Source of the DNA: Stomoxys calcitrans
Taxonomy: Eukaryota; Arthropoda; Insecta; Diptera; Muscidae
Direction of reading: 5' to 3'
Length of the DNA stretch: 64,000 nucleotides
Assembly: GCF_963082655.1 (NCBI RefSeq)
Contig: NC_081556.1
Coordinates: forward strand, 1,674,001-1,738,000
Below the pieces are notes generated by a model, which saw nothing but the letters and a program-made list of their open reading frames with translations, did no database searches and was not told the DNA's origin. Made by a program: the position numbers and the translations under genes. Positions 34,640 through 46,140 of this stretch are shown piece after piece (position 1 is the first letter of the stretch; every line of letters begins with the position of its first letter).

Positions 34640-35589
34640 TCTTTTCGAAAGACGAGCGAAAACTTGAGGAAACGCAGCAACAAACTGCGAGCGCTTCAGC
34701 GTAAATGAAATTTTGAATTGACGTTAAGCAACGAGAAACAAATATTTATCTATGTACTTCCTAATCTATTTACTTATAGCTGCTTTAATGATTCGAGCAT
34801 TTCCAAATCAGCCGGCCAGTACGTTCATTTTCGCAATAGTTAAAGCAAATTAGTGACAACGTAAGCCCAACGTAACGCAAAAGATTTTATATATGTCAAA
34901 ATATTGACTTTGCAAGACTTGTTAAAAATTGCGATATGTTATGGCATAAAAAAAGATGGTACATACTACTGAACAACAATACAAAAAATTATTTTATTTA
35001 TCACCAAATTTGTTGCAAGTTTTTTCATGAGACTTATTACGTTACGTTTATAATAATTTACGTAAACCAAGTTGAAATCAAAACGGCAATCTTGCAACTG
35101 GAACTAACGAAAAAAATTAACTTTAATTTGTTTTAAAAGAAACAACTATTTTATTTAAACAAATATTATCTATTACTCAAATGTTAATTCAAAGAAAAGT
35201 GCAAAGAAATTTATGGTATGTACTTAACAATATTTTTGTGTAGAAAAATAGATCATTTATAAAATTTTATTAACATTGAGCTGTGGCTCAAAGCGGTTAT
35301 TAAATTAACATTTCGTGGGTCAACCTATAAGAGTCGTAACAGAGTTTCATTTATTGTAGTCTTCATCCTTTATTAAAAAGATAGCTGAGACTTTTCTGGA
35401 AACAGCAGTATAGGTAGATTTGTAATACGTTTTTTTTTTATTGCTCCTCCCAACCTTTTCGCTTGAAGCTGAGTTGGTAGTGAATTCGTTGTACTAGAGT
35501 AATGTGTTCGATTCCCACCAGCTGGCTTGGTCTCTCACTAAAGTTGTTGTTGTTTATATCTATATGTCTATATGTGAACTGATCGTCGC
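34640..35589. other. Intergenic, upstream of cN-IIIB
   Basis: No gene recognised. AT-rich after about 34900. The first 150 bases likely hold the promoter and 5' UTR of cN-IIIB, but no core element is clear. Confidence 0.4.
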
Positions 35590-35880
35590 GGGGACATGAC
35601 GGCCATTTGTTATTTGAAGGCGCCAATAACTCGTCTTATAAATCTAGCATCATGGGCACATAGTATTTATGCAAGAGCCGGTACCACCCGGCCTCTCACC
35701 GGTTCGATAGCCGCTGATTATCCGCGACTGCAATGGAAGCTACTCTGTATGGAGTATTTCACTATTCGCAACTTCGGTAGCTCGCAGCTAAGCTTCTCGT
35801 GATAACAATGAACACCACGCAGATCTGAGCTCAAAGTTCCGGGCTGTGTGCTGCTCATAGTTATCAAGTGTCTGGACTAT
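35590..35880 (+). repeat. Fly interspersed repeat of the GGCCATTTGTTATT type
   Basis: Contains GGCGCCAATAACTCGTCTTA, ATGCAAGAGCCGGTACCACC, CGCGACTGCAATGGAAGCTA, GGTAGCTCGCAGCTAAGCTT and ACAATGAACACCACGCAGAT in order, as in the other copies. A partial relative is at 36350-36430. Confidence 0.65.
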
Positions 35881-36101
35881 AGTGATATTACTAAGTGAGT
35901 CTATGTTAGAATGCCACTACTAACTAAGAAAAATTGTAGTTAATTTCATTAAATATAGAAAAAGGATGAAACAATTTAATAACAGGTATTTGATTAAAGA
36001 AATGCTCTCCAAGTTTTTTCACAAAAGCAATATATGTAAACCTTGGCCCCAAAAATATCATTTAAAAATTTCGTGAAAAAATAAATAAATTTTGCTCTAT
36101 T

Positions 36102-36210
36102 TTTTGTTGTTGTAGCAGTCTTTTGTACACTTAGACGGCAGCCTTTGTCGATGAAGTACCTCATCGGGTCAATCCGGTACGTACAATCGGCTGCAAGCCG
36201 GCTGTTGTAT
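36102..36210 (+). repeat. Short fly repeat beginning TTGTTGTTGTAGCAG
   Basis: Third copy of the family at 12376-12480: TAGACGGCAGCCTTTGTCGA, CATCGGGTCAATCCGGTACG, TACAATCGGCTGC. Confidence 0.65.
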
Positions 36211-36519
36211 TACAAAGCCAACAAGTCTTATTAAATATATATACGAGTATTAACCTGACTGAGCAGCAAGTATCTAAACTAAACCACATTTGCATGAGGA
36301 TCCTCGTCAAGCTCCTGTAGGCGAGCAAGTTCATTTCAGTCCAAAGGACCGATCGTCCCGGGAACTAGTTGGCCATTGGTTATTTATTGGCGCCAATTTT
36401 TCGCCTTGTCAGTCACATTCAAGCATCATAGCTACTTGTCAGTCAGCATTTCACATTGATTTTGACTGGCAACAAAATCGCGTTCAGTTAATTCTTCCAC
36501 GATAGGCAATTTATAGGGA

Positions 36520-36933
36520 TGAAGTTTAAAATCTTGATGAAATTCCCAAAGTGCTTGCGAGCCGAACAGCGGGAAGAACGCACAACTGACTGCATAACTC
36601 TTTCGATATTTTCCGGAGTTCTGAGGGTCCGTTGAAGTCCATTTCTGGGTTTAGCGACACTTCCAGAAATTAGTTAACCCACGACAAAATCGAATAACGG
36701 CCAGGAAAAAGTCTGTGAGTAGGAGTTTTAAAGCGAGCGCAGAGCATGTGAGCGACCGTTAGAAAAGCTCTCAACGGCGAAGGCTCTCTTCCCCCTAGAT
36801 AGATCAGAGCATGATGACAACTGACTGAAGAGAGAAACTTCCCACTCCATATGCGCCTTCTCTTGACCCCCTTTTCGCCTCACTCACTTCTTGGGAGTCT
36901 TTTCAAATATGTAAGTTTCTCTGGCGCACTCTG
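36520..36933 (-). mobile_element. Transposon fragment carrying an N-terminal transposase half
   Basis: The right end CTGGCGCACTCTG followed by TA matches the terminus of the element at 1204-1903. On the minus strand, beyond the leader shared with that copy, it reads RTPENIERVMQSVVRSSRCS then ARKHFGNF. This is the region just after the DUF4817 helix-turn-helix in this transposase family, and it is absent from the 1204-1903 copy. Frames are broken and the left end is lost. Confidence 0.6.
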
Positions 36934-37270
36934 TACTTACCGAGTTGATCCATTTTCGTTTGTTTGCCATTGTTATTTCCACAGACGGAAGGTCGGATGG
37001 TTTGAGGAAAAATTTTCACGTTAACATACGCATTCTTTGATCGGACGTACTTGTTTTGTAATAAATAATAAGGCTGCATTGGAAATGCGGGTCCATATGT
37101 TATACTTATTTCTTTTTTCAAATAATTTTTATTGTGCTAGTGTTGTGATGTTGCGCTTATATATTATAGAAATTTATAAAGAATTAATCCATTTTGTCAA
37201 TAAGAAGTCTACATGAGGCACGTAAAATACGACAAAGAAAAGACAATTAACTTATGCTATTGGAATACCA
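36934..37270. other. 3' flank of Spt1
   Basis: AT-rich. A possible minus-strand AATAAA lies at 37128-37133. No gene. Confidence 0.4.
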
Positions 37271-38977
37271 TTAGTTTGTTCTTATAATATTATTAGAAGC
37301 ATTTTCAATGACATTAAAGGCTTTTTCAATTTCATCGTCTTTTAAAAGACGATTTGTGGTGATCCGAATACTGGGGCGTACGACGTGTTTCTCTAAATTA
37401 TGTAAATAACAGGCTTCTACGACAGCAACACCATCAGAAATACACTAAAAGTATTGATTTGTTTTAGAATTTTGAATAAACAACATTTAAATCCATTTAC
37501 CTTATCGACAATTTTTGTTAAGATTTTTCTCTCTTCTTCGGGACTTTCCACATTTTCTGATAAATACAAATGCTTCACAGGCGATAGCTCATGTCCCTTT
37601 AAAGCTAATTTTGTTAGATGACTAAATTTTGCATGTACCGCTTTAGATTTCTCTTGCAATTCTGCAAATATAATTGGTTCTTTCTCAAAACGGTTGAGTG
37701 CAGATATAGCAGCTTGAGCGAGCAATGGTGGCAAGGAGGCAGAAAAGCAATATCCAAGGCCTGATAAACGCTGATGTTCCACTATGAAGTGAGAACCCAC
37801 ACAAAATCCTCCAATTGATGCAACAGCCCATTCCATGCCGGAAGAAATCAAGTCGACTTCACCACGCTGCAAGCGTAAACAGTTATAATTATTGGATTAT
37901 CTCATAAGGAATGGTTGCTTCTTTTTTGATACTCACATCTACATTGAAGTGTTCAGTAAGACCGCGACCGTTTTCACCCAATACTCCAAAAGATAGACTT
38001 TCGTCAAGGAAAAAACGTAGTTTGTACTTTGCTCTTAATGCAATCAACTGAGGTAAAGGACACATTTCGCCGGTGTTGATATAAATTGCTTCAGCTACCA
38101 GAAATCTTCTTGTTTTAGCAGCTTTGCTTGGATTCTACAATAAATGTATTTCAATTACATATCGAAGAAAAATTTGTCTTTAAAATGCTTTACCTTAATG
38201 TCTCGTTGATTCTGTTCTTTCAAAAGGCGTTCCAAATCCTCCATATCATTGTGTTTAAAAAAATATATGGTACTCCTTGAAGCGTCTAAACCTTTTTGAA
38301 TAGCAAAGTTTGAAGCCTCATCACTGAAAGTGTTTTTATTAAGACATCTTTTCCATATGAGATTATACGACTACTTACACAAATATAACATCTCCACGTT
38401 TGGAATATGCCGGAATAGCACTTGCTATAGTTGAAAATCCATAAGAATATACCAAAGCTTCCTCCATTTGCATAAATCTGGCCAATCTCTCTTCCAAATC
38501 TAAATGAACATCCATAGTACCGTAAAAACCACGAGGACCGCAGGATCCAACGCCGTATTTTCGCAAGCTTTTACAGGCATCTTCTAGTATTTGTTCGTCT
38601 TCGAGCAGACCCAAATAATTATGTGTGGCTAAATTAAGACAGTCATTACCATCAACTACAATCCGTTTGCCAACCTTGGAACGCACCAGGCGTGTCCGCA
38701 GCAAAGGATGGTTTGGATCTGTATCACCCACCAAAGGCTCAGGTACATACTTTGATATTATCTCATCTTCTTCCTCTTTGGAAAAGCGCTTGCGACCATT
38801 GCGTTTGTAGAACAATAACCATATCACAGAGAGGAGAAGAAACGCCTCTAAAACAATCGCATACAATGGGGTCTAAAAAGTACAAATGATTAATTAACAC
38901 AACGAAGAAATCATCCATTTACTTACATTCTGAAATATCTTTTCAATTTCGTTGAACAAATAAGGAGTGGCCACCAT
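37271..38977 (-). CDS. Spt-I: Serine palmitoyltransferase, long-chain base subunit 1
   Basis: Six exons: 38927-38977, 38379-38872, 38194-38323, 37937-38134, 37501-37866 and 37271-37444. All joins keep frame and give 470 residues (human SPTLC1 is 473). The start is [18 protein letters not shown] membrane segment follows ([15 protein letters not shown], about residues 24-38), then the PLP-dependent alpha-oxoamine synthase fold: [57 protein letters not shown]. At the place where the catalytic subunit has its PLP lysine this protein does not, as expected for subunit 1. The Cys in GSCGPRG, the site of a human neuropathy mutation, is kept. Role: first step of sphingolipid synthesis (serine plus palmitoyl-CoA) in the ER, as a dimer with the SPTLC2-type subunit (Lace in flies). 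Confidence 0.95.
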
Positions 38978-39817
38978 GATGTTTTATTTTATTAACTTAC
39001 AATTCACAAAATCAATGCGTCACTCTCCACTCCTAATGGTGTGTCCAAAACGTCATTAATATGTTGATATGCAACCACCTTATCTGCACCCTCGCAACTA
39101 CAAACTGCTTAAACTTTCGATTCTTGATATCGATTGTGCCAGAGTTAGCGATAACTTCAACTCTATTGTAGGTATACATGCGATATATAGAAGTATTTAA
39201 TATAGGGGTCAGGTGATTGTTAACCTTTTATTTTTCTTATTTTGTACTACCAACAAACTAACACGCATATTGGCAGGGTTGCCAATGTTCAATGAAAACA
39301 CACGTTCTATGTATATAAAGCAAGCACTTTATATTTACACAGACAATTTTCACTTTCCATCAATAATAAAACTCGGATGCATATATTCACCGTTGCCACT
39401 ACAAAAACATTTTTGCGACCCCAAAATTTTTAAAAAAAAACCTACTAAATTCCATCCCAGCCGAACAAAATTGTAAACAAAATCACAATACAGAAGTTTT
39501 TATGTACCTGCCAATCGTTTAAATGCGAAAAAGTCAATTTCTCTCCAATTTTCTATGCAAATCATTTTTACAGCCAATCGTTTAAGTGCATACATTCACG
39601 TTGAACTTTTTGTTCGGAATAGAAGAATTCTGTATATCATACTTATAATATATTTACATAAGAAACAAACAAATTGTAACTGAAAATTATACTTAAGAGC
39701 CATCAGCGGCAGGTAGGGGAATCAGATAAATGACACTTTTTGGCCTTCAAAAACATTTAATATAAGTGCGAAAATCGGTTAGCTGCCACAAAATGAATGC
39801 AAAACATGTTTTGGCAC
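38978..39817. promoter_or_regulatory. Upstream region of Spt1, non-coding
   Basis: Begins the 1.7 kb divergent interval between Spt1 (minus) and Ctf4 (plus). A DRE-like TATCGATT lies at 39128-39135, 150 bases upstream of the Spt1 ATG. It matches the TATCGATA consensus at seven of eight positions. No TATA box is clear. Confidence 0.35.
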
Positions 39818-40050
39818 TAAAGGCTAATACAATATTAGTTTTTCGCGATGTTTTTCCCCGATTACGTTTTTGAGATAATAGATTTTAAAGCAAAAAAACT
39901 TGCTGATTTCATTCAGTAGGATATTTCCTTATTACTTATGGGAAATTTTAAATAAAATTTTTATTTTATCATTGTTGTTGGTGAAGTGTTTCAAAAAAGT
40001 AATCACGAAAAACATGGACTTTCAACGGTGAAAAACAAACATAGTACCAG
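39818..40050. mobile_element. Short MITE with TIR resembling GGCTGGTACTATATTTG
   Basis: The left end (GGCTAATACAATATTAGTTT, then TTCGCGATG) and right end (GGTGAAAAACAAACATAGTA, then CCAGTC) are inverted relatives. The interior shares GCAAAAAAACTTGCTGATTT and CATTCAGTAGGA with 17938-18470. Confidence 0.6.
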
Positions 40051-40129
40051 TCATAAGTCAAAACTACTCTACACGCAATCTTCTTGAAGAATACACACAT
40101 TTTTAGGTACAATTTGTAAACTAAATAAG

Positions 40130-40345
40130 GGGGTTTCCGGGATATTGGTCTCTGTCGGGTATGGACCTTAAATCTGGATTTAAAAGCTCGATCATGTAAG
40201 TAAACAGGTTTTTGCACTGCTCATTAAATCCGGATTTAAGGCTCTCGTCAGCTGATTTTATAAAAGGAAAACATGATCGAGCTATTGAATCCAGATTTAA
40301 TGATGATTGAGCCATTAAATCCGGATTAAATGAGCAGTGAAAACG
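40130..40345. repeat. Foldback-type repeat with multiple AAATCCGGATTTAA palindromes
   Basis: Palindromic cores TTAAATCCGGATTTAA (40225-40240) and related TTAAATCTGGATTTAA (about 40169) recur. GCTCGATCAT and ATGATCGAGC occur as inverted partners (40187 and 40272), and CTGCTCATTAAATCCGG is inverted as CCGGATTAAATGAGCAG near 40323-40339. The same palindromes recur at 61800-61905. Confidence 0.65.
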
Positions 40346-40611
40346 GGGTTTTAATACCACAATTAAAATTGTTTTCACAGATTTTTTTCACTATTTGTTT
40401 TTATATAGAGTTTCAATGGGAAATTTAAAGTTAATACCCACCTTGACAAAGACCAAGCAATCTGAATATCATGTATATTTCCCAAAATCTTTACAATTAA
40501 TCTTCTTTAGTGAACACTGTTCTCAATCTTGATTCGATTTCCCATCTCTGACAAATTGCTTTACGTTTTCAGTAACTAAAATGATAGCTGCATATCTTTT
40601 GCTGTGATAGC

Positions 40612-40622
40612 TTCGCGCCAAA
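40612..40622 (+). promoter_or_regulatory. E2F-type site upstream of Ctf4
   Basis: GCGCCAAA at 40615-40622, on the reverse strand TTTGGCGC, matches the E2F/DP consensus TTTSSCGC. It lies 83 bases before the Ctf4 ATG. E2F control is established for many replication genes; here the function is inferred. Confidence 0.5.
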
Positions 40623-40704
40623 TACTTTTTGCCAACTAAAACAAAACAAGGCTCATTTCCACACTAAATTTTAGTATTAAAATATTAACATTTTCATTTT
40701 GGTA

Positions 40705-43449
40705 ATGTTCGAAAGAAGCTCACTACGATATGCCCATACTACGGGCTATACAAGTCTAATATACACGAACGATGGAGAATTTGTTTTGACTTGTGGTTCC
40801 GATGGTGATATTCGGCGATGGCGTGGAATCGATGATGACGATCCCTCCTCAAATTGTCTAGGGGAATTTGTGGTATGTCTAGCACAAAAAGGAGACAAAT
40901 TGTTAGCATCAACTGATCGCAATACTGTCCAAGCTTACACTTTTCCCGACTTGGACAATGATGGAACACTGTTACGGTTTACGGCTCCTGTTATATGTAT
41001 AAAAGTTGCAGGCGATATATTGGCTGCCGGGTCAGAAGATACAAACATAAAAGTTTTGAAAGAAGGCGAAAATCAGCCCATAGATTTAGAGGGACATAAG
41101 GGACCAGTGCTGGCATTGGATATTCATCCCATGGGAAAGTATTTAGCTTCGATGGGTGGCGATGGAGTTATAAAAATATGGGATTTATCTAATGGAGGTC
41201 AAGACTTCAAAACTATATCTGATCTACCGAAATCAAACAGTTTTGAGAATGCAAAATTTTTTGGAACACCATGCTTCGAACCTCGACATGGAAATTCGTT
41301 GGTCTATGCCAATGGAAAGGAAGTATCTGTTCTAAACTGCAGTAGCTGGGAAGTACAATATTCCATGACGGACGACAAAATCAAAGGTGACTATACATGT
41401 TGCCAGTTTTCTAAGGATGGTACATATTTGGCCGCAGCTACGGACAAAGGGGAAATATCTGTATTTGATTTTTCATCACGGCTACCTAAAAAGTGTGAGC
41501 CACCTTCCACTGAATGCCAAGCTATAACGTGTATTGCTTGGAGCAATAAAAATAATGATGAATTAGCATACTGCGACGCAACTGGCCAATTAGGTACGCT
41601 TTTTTCAACGGAAGAAACATTAGCTGGAGGCGATGACTTAGTTGAGAATGCTGAAGCAATGGATGGTTTCGATGATATCGAATTTGCTGACGATGAAGCT
41701 AAAGTTAATGGAGAAGTGCCCTTCAATAGCAACGATGATGACGACGAAGACGATGAAAATGTGGTATCAATAGAAAAACTAAAAAGTAAAGTGATGTCTT
41801 ATGCCAACGGAGTAACAAATGAGGATGACGAAACAAAGGATTCTCTTGAGAATATGCGTTCCGCAACACCATCTGTGGTGGGGTATGGGACAAGTCTTCC
41901 AAAAATGTTTAAACAACAAGAGCCATTTCAACCAAGCTCTACACCCTCACATTTGGAACATCGGTATTTGGCGTGGAATACTGTTGGAATTGTTACACTG
42001 CACGCAGATTCATCAGATGGCGCCATTGATGTAGAATTTCATGATGCAAGTGTTCATCACTCCCTTCACATACCAAACTACAATAATCACAATATGGCTA
42101 GCTTGAGTTCGACTGTATTAGCTATGGCTACAGAGAGTTCATCAAAGTTGGTTTGCATAGCTTTGGCCTCGTCGGGGAATAAGGAATGGTCTGTCCAGCT
42201 GCCAGATTGCGAGAGTGTAGAGGCCGTGTGTGCAACTTCCAGAATGGTAGCTGTTTCCACAAGCATGCAGTTTTTAAGAATATTCACTGTCATGGGAACG
42301 CAAAGAGAAGTAATTTCTATTCCAGGTCCCGTCGTTTGTATGGCTGGCTATGAAGATCGTATTTTAGTTTGTTACCACGGCGCAGCATCTAGCTTAAAAC
42401 AACAACATTTGCAAGCGATGCTGTTGCAAACTACGGGCCTACGACTAAAATGCCAAAACATTACCCTACCACTGACTCCAGAAAGACAATTGACTTGGCT
42501 AGGGTTCTCCGATTGCGGTTCGCCCGTCTTTAGCGATTCAATGGGCTTGGTGCAATTATTTAATCTAAAGTCCAACTGTTGGTATCCGGTTTGCGATACT
42601 ATGAAGCAATCGTCAAGTGTTTCCAATAACTACTTTGTTATATCGCTCTCAGAACGGTCACAAATATTACAGGCAGTTTTATGTCGTGGAACTTCATATC
42701 CCATGACAAATCCGCGGCCCATGGTTCAAGAATTGTCTCTGCAGTTGCCCTTGTGCGATTTGGAACATGAAAAATCGTCCTTCGAAGACACAATGCTCAG
42801 AGCGTCAATAATGTCAATGGACAATTCTGAGAAAACAGTCAAAGAAACCGCAATAAAACTTTTCGCATTAGCATGTCGTAACGAAATGGAAATGCGAGCA
42901 AAGGAACTGATTGAAACAATTTCCTCTACAGATTTACTAATGCTGGCAGTTAAGTATGCCACAAAATTGGGAAGAATTCATCTATCTGATCGGCTCTCCG
43001 AACTGCTTCCGCAAATAGAAGAAGAGCAACAAGCAAGGGAGAACGAAGAACAATTGGTTGAACAATCTTTACCGGCATCGCCCTTGATATTGCTGAAAGC
43101 CTACCAAAATGGATCGTCATCAAATCCAATGAAACTGGCACCAAAATCAATGGACTTGGGATCTACTAAAAAGTCTACCCTTAAGAGATTTACATTCTCA
43201 AACTCACCAACATCTACATTGCATAAAAAAGTCCCAAATGATTCTCTGCTTGCCACACCGCCAACTGAGGCCTCTCAGGAGAACTTCAGTGGAAACGATA
43301 CAGAGAGTCAAATGTCTAAAGCTTCTTCGGAATCCATAGTTCGAACACCACTGAATTCCGTTAACCCATTCGCATCGAAACGAAAGATATCCGAGGTCGA
43401 TAGAACAATCTTAATGGGATCGGAAAAATTGAAAATGGTTAAAAAATAA
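40705..43449 (+). CDS. Ctf4: Ctf4 / AND-1 (WDHD1), replisome adaptor
   Basis: Intronless ORF of 914 residues. The first ATG is 40705 (MFERSSLRYAHTTGYTS). An in-frame TTG two codons earlier is not a credible start. Order: an N-terminal WD40 propeller (about 10-300; LTCGSDGDIRRW, LDIHPMGKYLASMGGDGVIK with IWDL), an acidic linker (NDDDDEDDEN near 350), the SepB/Ctf4 middle propeller (about 400-680; HRYLAWNTVGIVT, LTPERQLTWLGFSD), then a helical bundle (to about 790) and a charged Ser/Thr-rich tail with several TP sites. Known role: trimeric hub linking the CMG helicase to polymerase alpha and sister-chromatid cohesion in the nucleus. No HMG box is visible at the C-terminus, unlike vertebrate WDHD1. 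An E2F site lies 83 bp upstream. Confidence 0.95.
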   Translation: MFERSSLRYAHTTGYTSLIYTNDGEFVLTCGSDGDIRRWRGIDDDDPSSNCLGEFVVCLAQKGDKLLASTDRNTVQAYTFPDLDNDGTLLRFTAPVICIKVAGDILAAGSEDTNIKVLKEGENQPIDLEGHKGPVLALDIHPMGKYLASMGGDGVIKIWDLSNGGQDFKTISDLPKSNSFENAKFFGTPCFEPRHGNSLVYANGKEVSVLNCSSWEVQYSMTDDKIKGDYTCCQFSKDGTYLAAATDKGEISVFDFSSRLPKKCEPPSTECQAITCIAWSNKNNDELAYCDATGQLGTLFSTEETLAGGDDLVENAEAMDGFDDIEFADDEAKVNGEVPFNSNDDDDEDDENVVSIEKLKSKVMSYANGVTNEDDETKDSLENMRSATPSVVGYGTSLPKMFKQQEPFQPSSTPSHLEHRYLAWNTVGIVTLHADSSDGAIDVEFHDASVHHSLHIPNYNNHNMASLSSTVLAMATESSSKLVCIALASSGNKEWSVQLPDCESVEAVCATSRMVAVSTSMQFLRIFTVMGTQREVISIPGPVVCMAGYEDRILVCYHGAASSLKQQHLQAMLLQTTGLRLKCQNITLPLTPERQLTWLGFSDCGSPVFSDSMGLVQLFNLKSNCWYPVCDTMKQSSSVSNNYFVISLSERSQILQAVLCRGTSYPMTNPRPMVQELSLQLPLCDLEHEKSSFEDTMLRASIMSMDNSEKTVKETAIKLFALACRNEMEMRAKELIETISSTDLLMLAVKYATKLGRIHLSDRLSELLPQIEEEQQARENEEQLVEQSLPASPLILLKAYQNGSSSNPMKLAPKSMDLGSTKKSTLKRFTFSNSPTSTLHKKVPNDSLLATPPTEASQENFSGNDTESQMSKASSESIVRTPLNSVNPFASKRKISEVDRTILMGSEKLKMVKK

Positions 43450-43514
43450 GTGTATATGCTCTAGATGTTAGAATAAGCCATTCTTTTACGTAAACATATG
43501 TCATTAAAAATCTA

Positions 43515-43520
43515 ATTAAA
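43515..43520 (+). terminator. Possible poly(A) signal of Ctf4
   Basis: ATTAAA 66 bases after the stop codon, a common variant signal; another lies at 43503. Confidence 0.4.
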
Positions 43521-43827
43521 GTGTTTTAAAATATAACTGTTAAGAAAAATAATGCCTTTCTTTAATTTGGTGCGATTCCTAAGAGTTTGGGTAGAGCGAA
43601 ACTGGCCAACTGACCAAAAAGCCCAACTCGTTTTATGCTAGACTAAATGGTTTCCAGGTTGTAAATTTCAACAATACATTATTAGCTGCTGCTATCGCAT
43701 TAACTCGCAATGGTACAAAAGTTGATTTTCTTTTCTAACAACACAAAGTTGGCAGTGACAGCTGAAACAGCTGGCAAACATCTGTCTACACGTTGTTTGC
43801 GCAGAAGGGGAGAAGAATAGTGGAAAA

Positions 43828-45043
43828 ATGTTGAGCGTATTACAAAACAATATAAATAACGTGATTTGCCATGGTAGGCGCAATGTTTTGCGGAATTTAA
43901 CTGTGATAAAGTGCAACTTTTCAAATCAACCTTCTCATCAGAAGATATTCGATAGAAATGCGAAACGATTACAGAAGGAAAGAGCTGCATTGAGGTATGG
44001 CAGTCTGTGACACAGCCACATGAAGTTACCATGACAATTACCGTTTTCCTGCATTTTTAGTCCTGATGTCGAGCTTTATGACTACCTTAAAGAGGAGGTA
44101 GGCTATCGCTTGGCCGACAGAGTCTTTGACATTAAGAAGGAGTTTAATACGGCTGCTGATTTGGGATGCAACAGAGGATTTTTGTCACGCCATATTTTAG
44201 CGGAGAGCGTAAAGCATTTGACACTATGCGATATGAGCCCTGCAATGCTGTCACAGGCTACCGGAACACCGGGATTGGAAATTTCCAAAAGAGAAATTGA
44301 CGAGGAGCTGTGGGATGTATGTGTGACATGTGCTTAGGCAAAGTAGGCAAATCATTATTGTCAGGCATTTTCTAGTTTCCAGAGCAATCCTTGGATTTGG
44401 TTATCTCATCGCTGAGTTTACATTGGATCAATGACTTGCCCGGTTGCTTTGGCAAAATTATACGCAGTCTGAAAGAAGATGGGGTGTTTATTGCGTCCAT
44501 GTTTGGCGGTGACACATTGTATGAGCTAAGATCATCTTTACAATTAGCCGAATTGGAAAGAAAAGGCGGTATAGCACCTCATATATCACCATTTACTCAA
44601 GTGATTTGAACATTGAATTGATTAAAATGGGGAATTCTATTTATAATAATTTCTCAATTTAGATACGAGATGTGGGTGCACTGCTCAATCGTGCGGGATT
44701 CACTATGTTGACAATTGACACTGACGAAATTGTCATTGGGTATCCCACAATGTATGAGCTAATGTTTGACCTTAAAGGAATGGCAGAGAACAATGCCGCT
44801 TTCAATAGACCTGTACACTTGGATAGAGATACCATGATGGCGTCTAGTGCAATCTATAAAGAAATGTATGGCAATGAAAAGGGCGTTCCTGCAACATTTC
44901 AAATAATCTATTTTGTTGGATGGAAGCCGGGACCGAATCAACCCACACCACTGCCTCGAGGTTCTGGTGAGGTTTCCCTGAAAGATTTGGGTAAAATGAT
45001 TGAAAATAGTGCAAAATCGAAGAAGCAGAAGACTGATAAATAA
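43828..45043 (+). CDS. NDUFAF5: NDUFAF5, mitochondrial complex I assembly arginine hydroxylase
   Basis: Four exons: 43828-43994, 44061-44316, 44376-44600 and 44663-45043; 342 residues (human 345). The N-terminus [20 protein letters not shown] is basic and lacks acidic residues, as in a mitochondrial targeting peptide. It is followed by [16 protein letters not shown], typical of the family. The class I methyltransferase fold has motif [16 protein letters not shown] and CDMSPAML. It continues with [34 protein letters not shown] and [20 protein letters not shown]. Family knowledge: despite the methyltransferase fold, it hydroxylates an arginine of NDUFS7 early in complex I assembly in the matrix. 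The tail KSKKQKTDK is basic. It follows Ctf4 on the same strand after 378 bp. The donor of exon 3 (CAA|GTGATT) is weak, but the join fits the protein family. Confidence 0.93.
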
Positions 45044-45218
45044 ACCCTAAACAATGTAGTAGTTATTTTTCTAATAGTTGGAAACCGGCTATATGTGGTT
45101 ATTTATTTTTTTCAATAGCGAAATAACGCTAACCATTCTGTTTATTACCTTTTTCACTCACAGCCACAATTTTAAGTGCTGAAGAATAATGTAATGGCAC
45201 ATTCTATAAATTCTTGCT

Positions 45219-45224
45219 AATAAA
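45219..45224 (+). terminator. Poly(A) signal of NDUFAF5
   Basis: AATAAA 175 bases after the stop codon. Confidence 0.5.
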
Positions 45225-45764
45225 AAGCGAATGACCTTTTTTCGAAAACAATCTGAAAAATAGTGTATGAGGCTGAAGGAAAAATTTGCGGTCTTCCTGG
45301 GACATCTAATTTTAAAATCGCAACATTTGATTTAGAAATCCCAAGTGTTTCAAATTCCTTATTGTAGAAAGGGTAATCCGAACAAAATATATCATTGGGG
45401 ATTCGTGCTCTCATTTTGGAATGAACTTACATATGCGCGCATGAACTTAAGAGTAGCAGTTGTAGTACAAGTCGTTTCTACCATAAATTTACCTTTATTT
45501 TCTCTAAAAAAATACTTTTATTTGAAGCTTCTTTAAAATGGGATTTGTGGCTCCTGTTCATTTGTATCTTTAATGGTTGTTTTTATAGGTATCTTTGTCC
45601 CTAATACAAGAGATTTGCGATTAAACTACTAAGAAAGTATGTTTTCCCTCCGAACAGGGTTACGAGGACCATTACTTTTCCCCTAGGTCCGTGCTAATAA
45701 AAATAAAATAAAAACACTACGTTAGGTTGAAAAGAGGGTGCAGCTATTAATCCGCCCCATGCCA

Positions 45765-45980
45765 CTATGGACATACACCTACTTTAAGCTCCGATCTATG
45801 TAGTGTTCATCGACATCACGATGAGAGACCGGGCGGTTTGTTGAGAAACCGGGCGACTCTTGCTTAAATACTGCGTACCTATGATGCTCGATATGACAAG
45901 GCGGTTATTGGCGCCTTTAAGTAATCAATAGCCATAACGTTATCGGGGCAATCGGTCCTATGGACCAGAACGAGCTTTCT
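45765..45980 (-). repeat. Fly interspersed repeat of the GGCGCC type, minus strand
   Basis: Reverse-complement relative of 35590-35880: ATCACGATGAGAGACCGGGC, AATACTGCGTACCTATGATG, CTCGATATGACAAGGCGGTT and ATTGGCGCCTTTAAGTA in order. Confidence 0.6.
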
Positions 45981-46140
45981 CACCTGTAAAAGGTTGACGA
46001 GGATCGTTACTTCCACAGAACATTTCAACTGAAGTTCCCAATTCCAGTTACAAAAAGTGGCAATATTCGGCAACCACTTTTTATACCTTCCATCATAGTA
46101 TAGGGGTATACTAATTTCGTCATTCTGTTTGTAAAAATGC

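Noticed and set aside
40699..40704. Upstream TTG as the Ctf4 start
   Set aside because: The ATG at 40705 is two codons later and is the normal eukaryotic choice.
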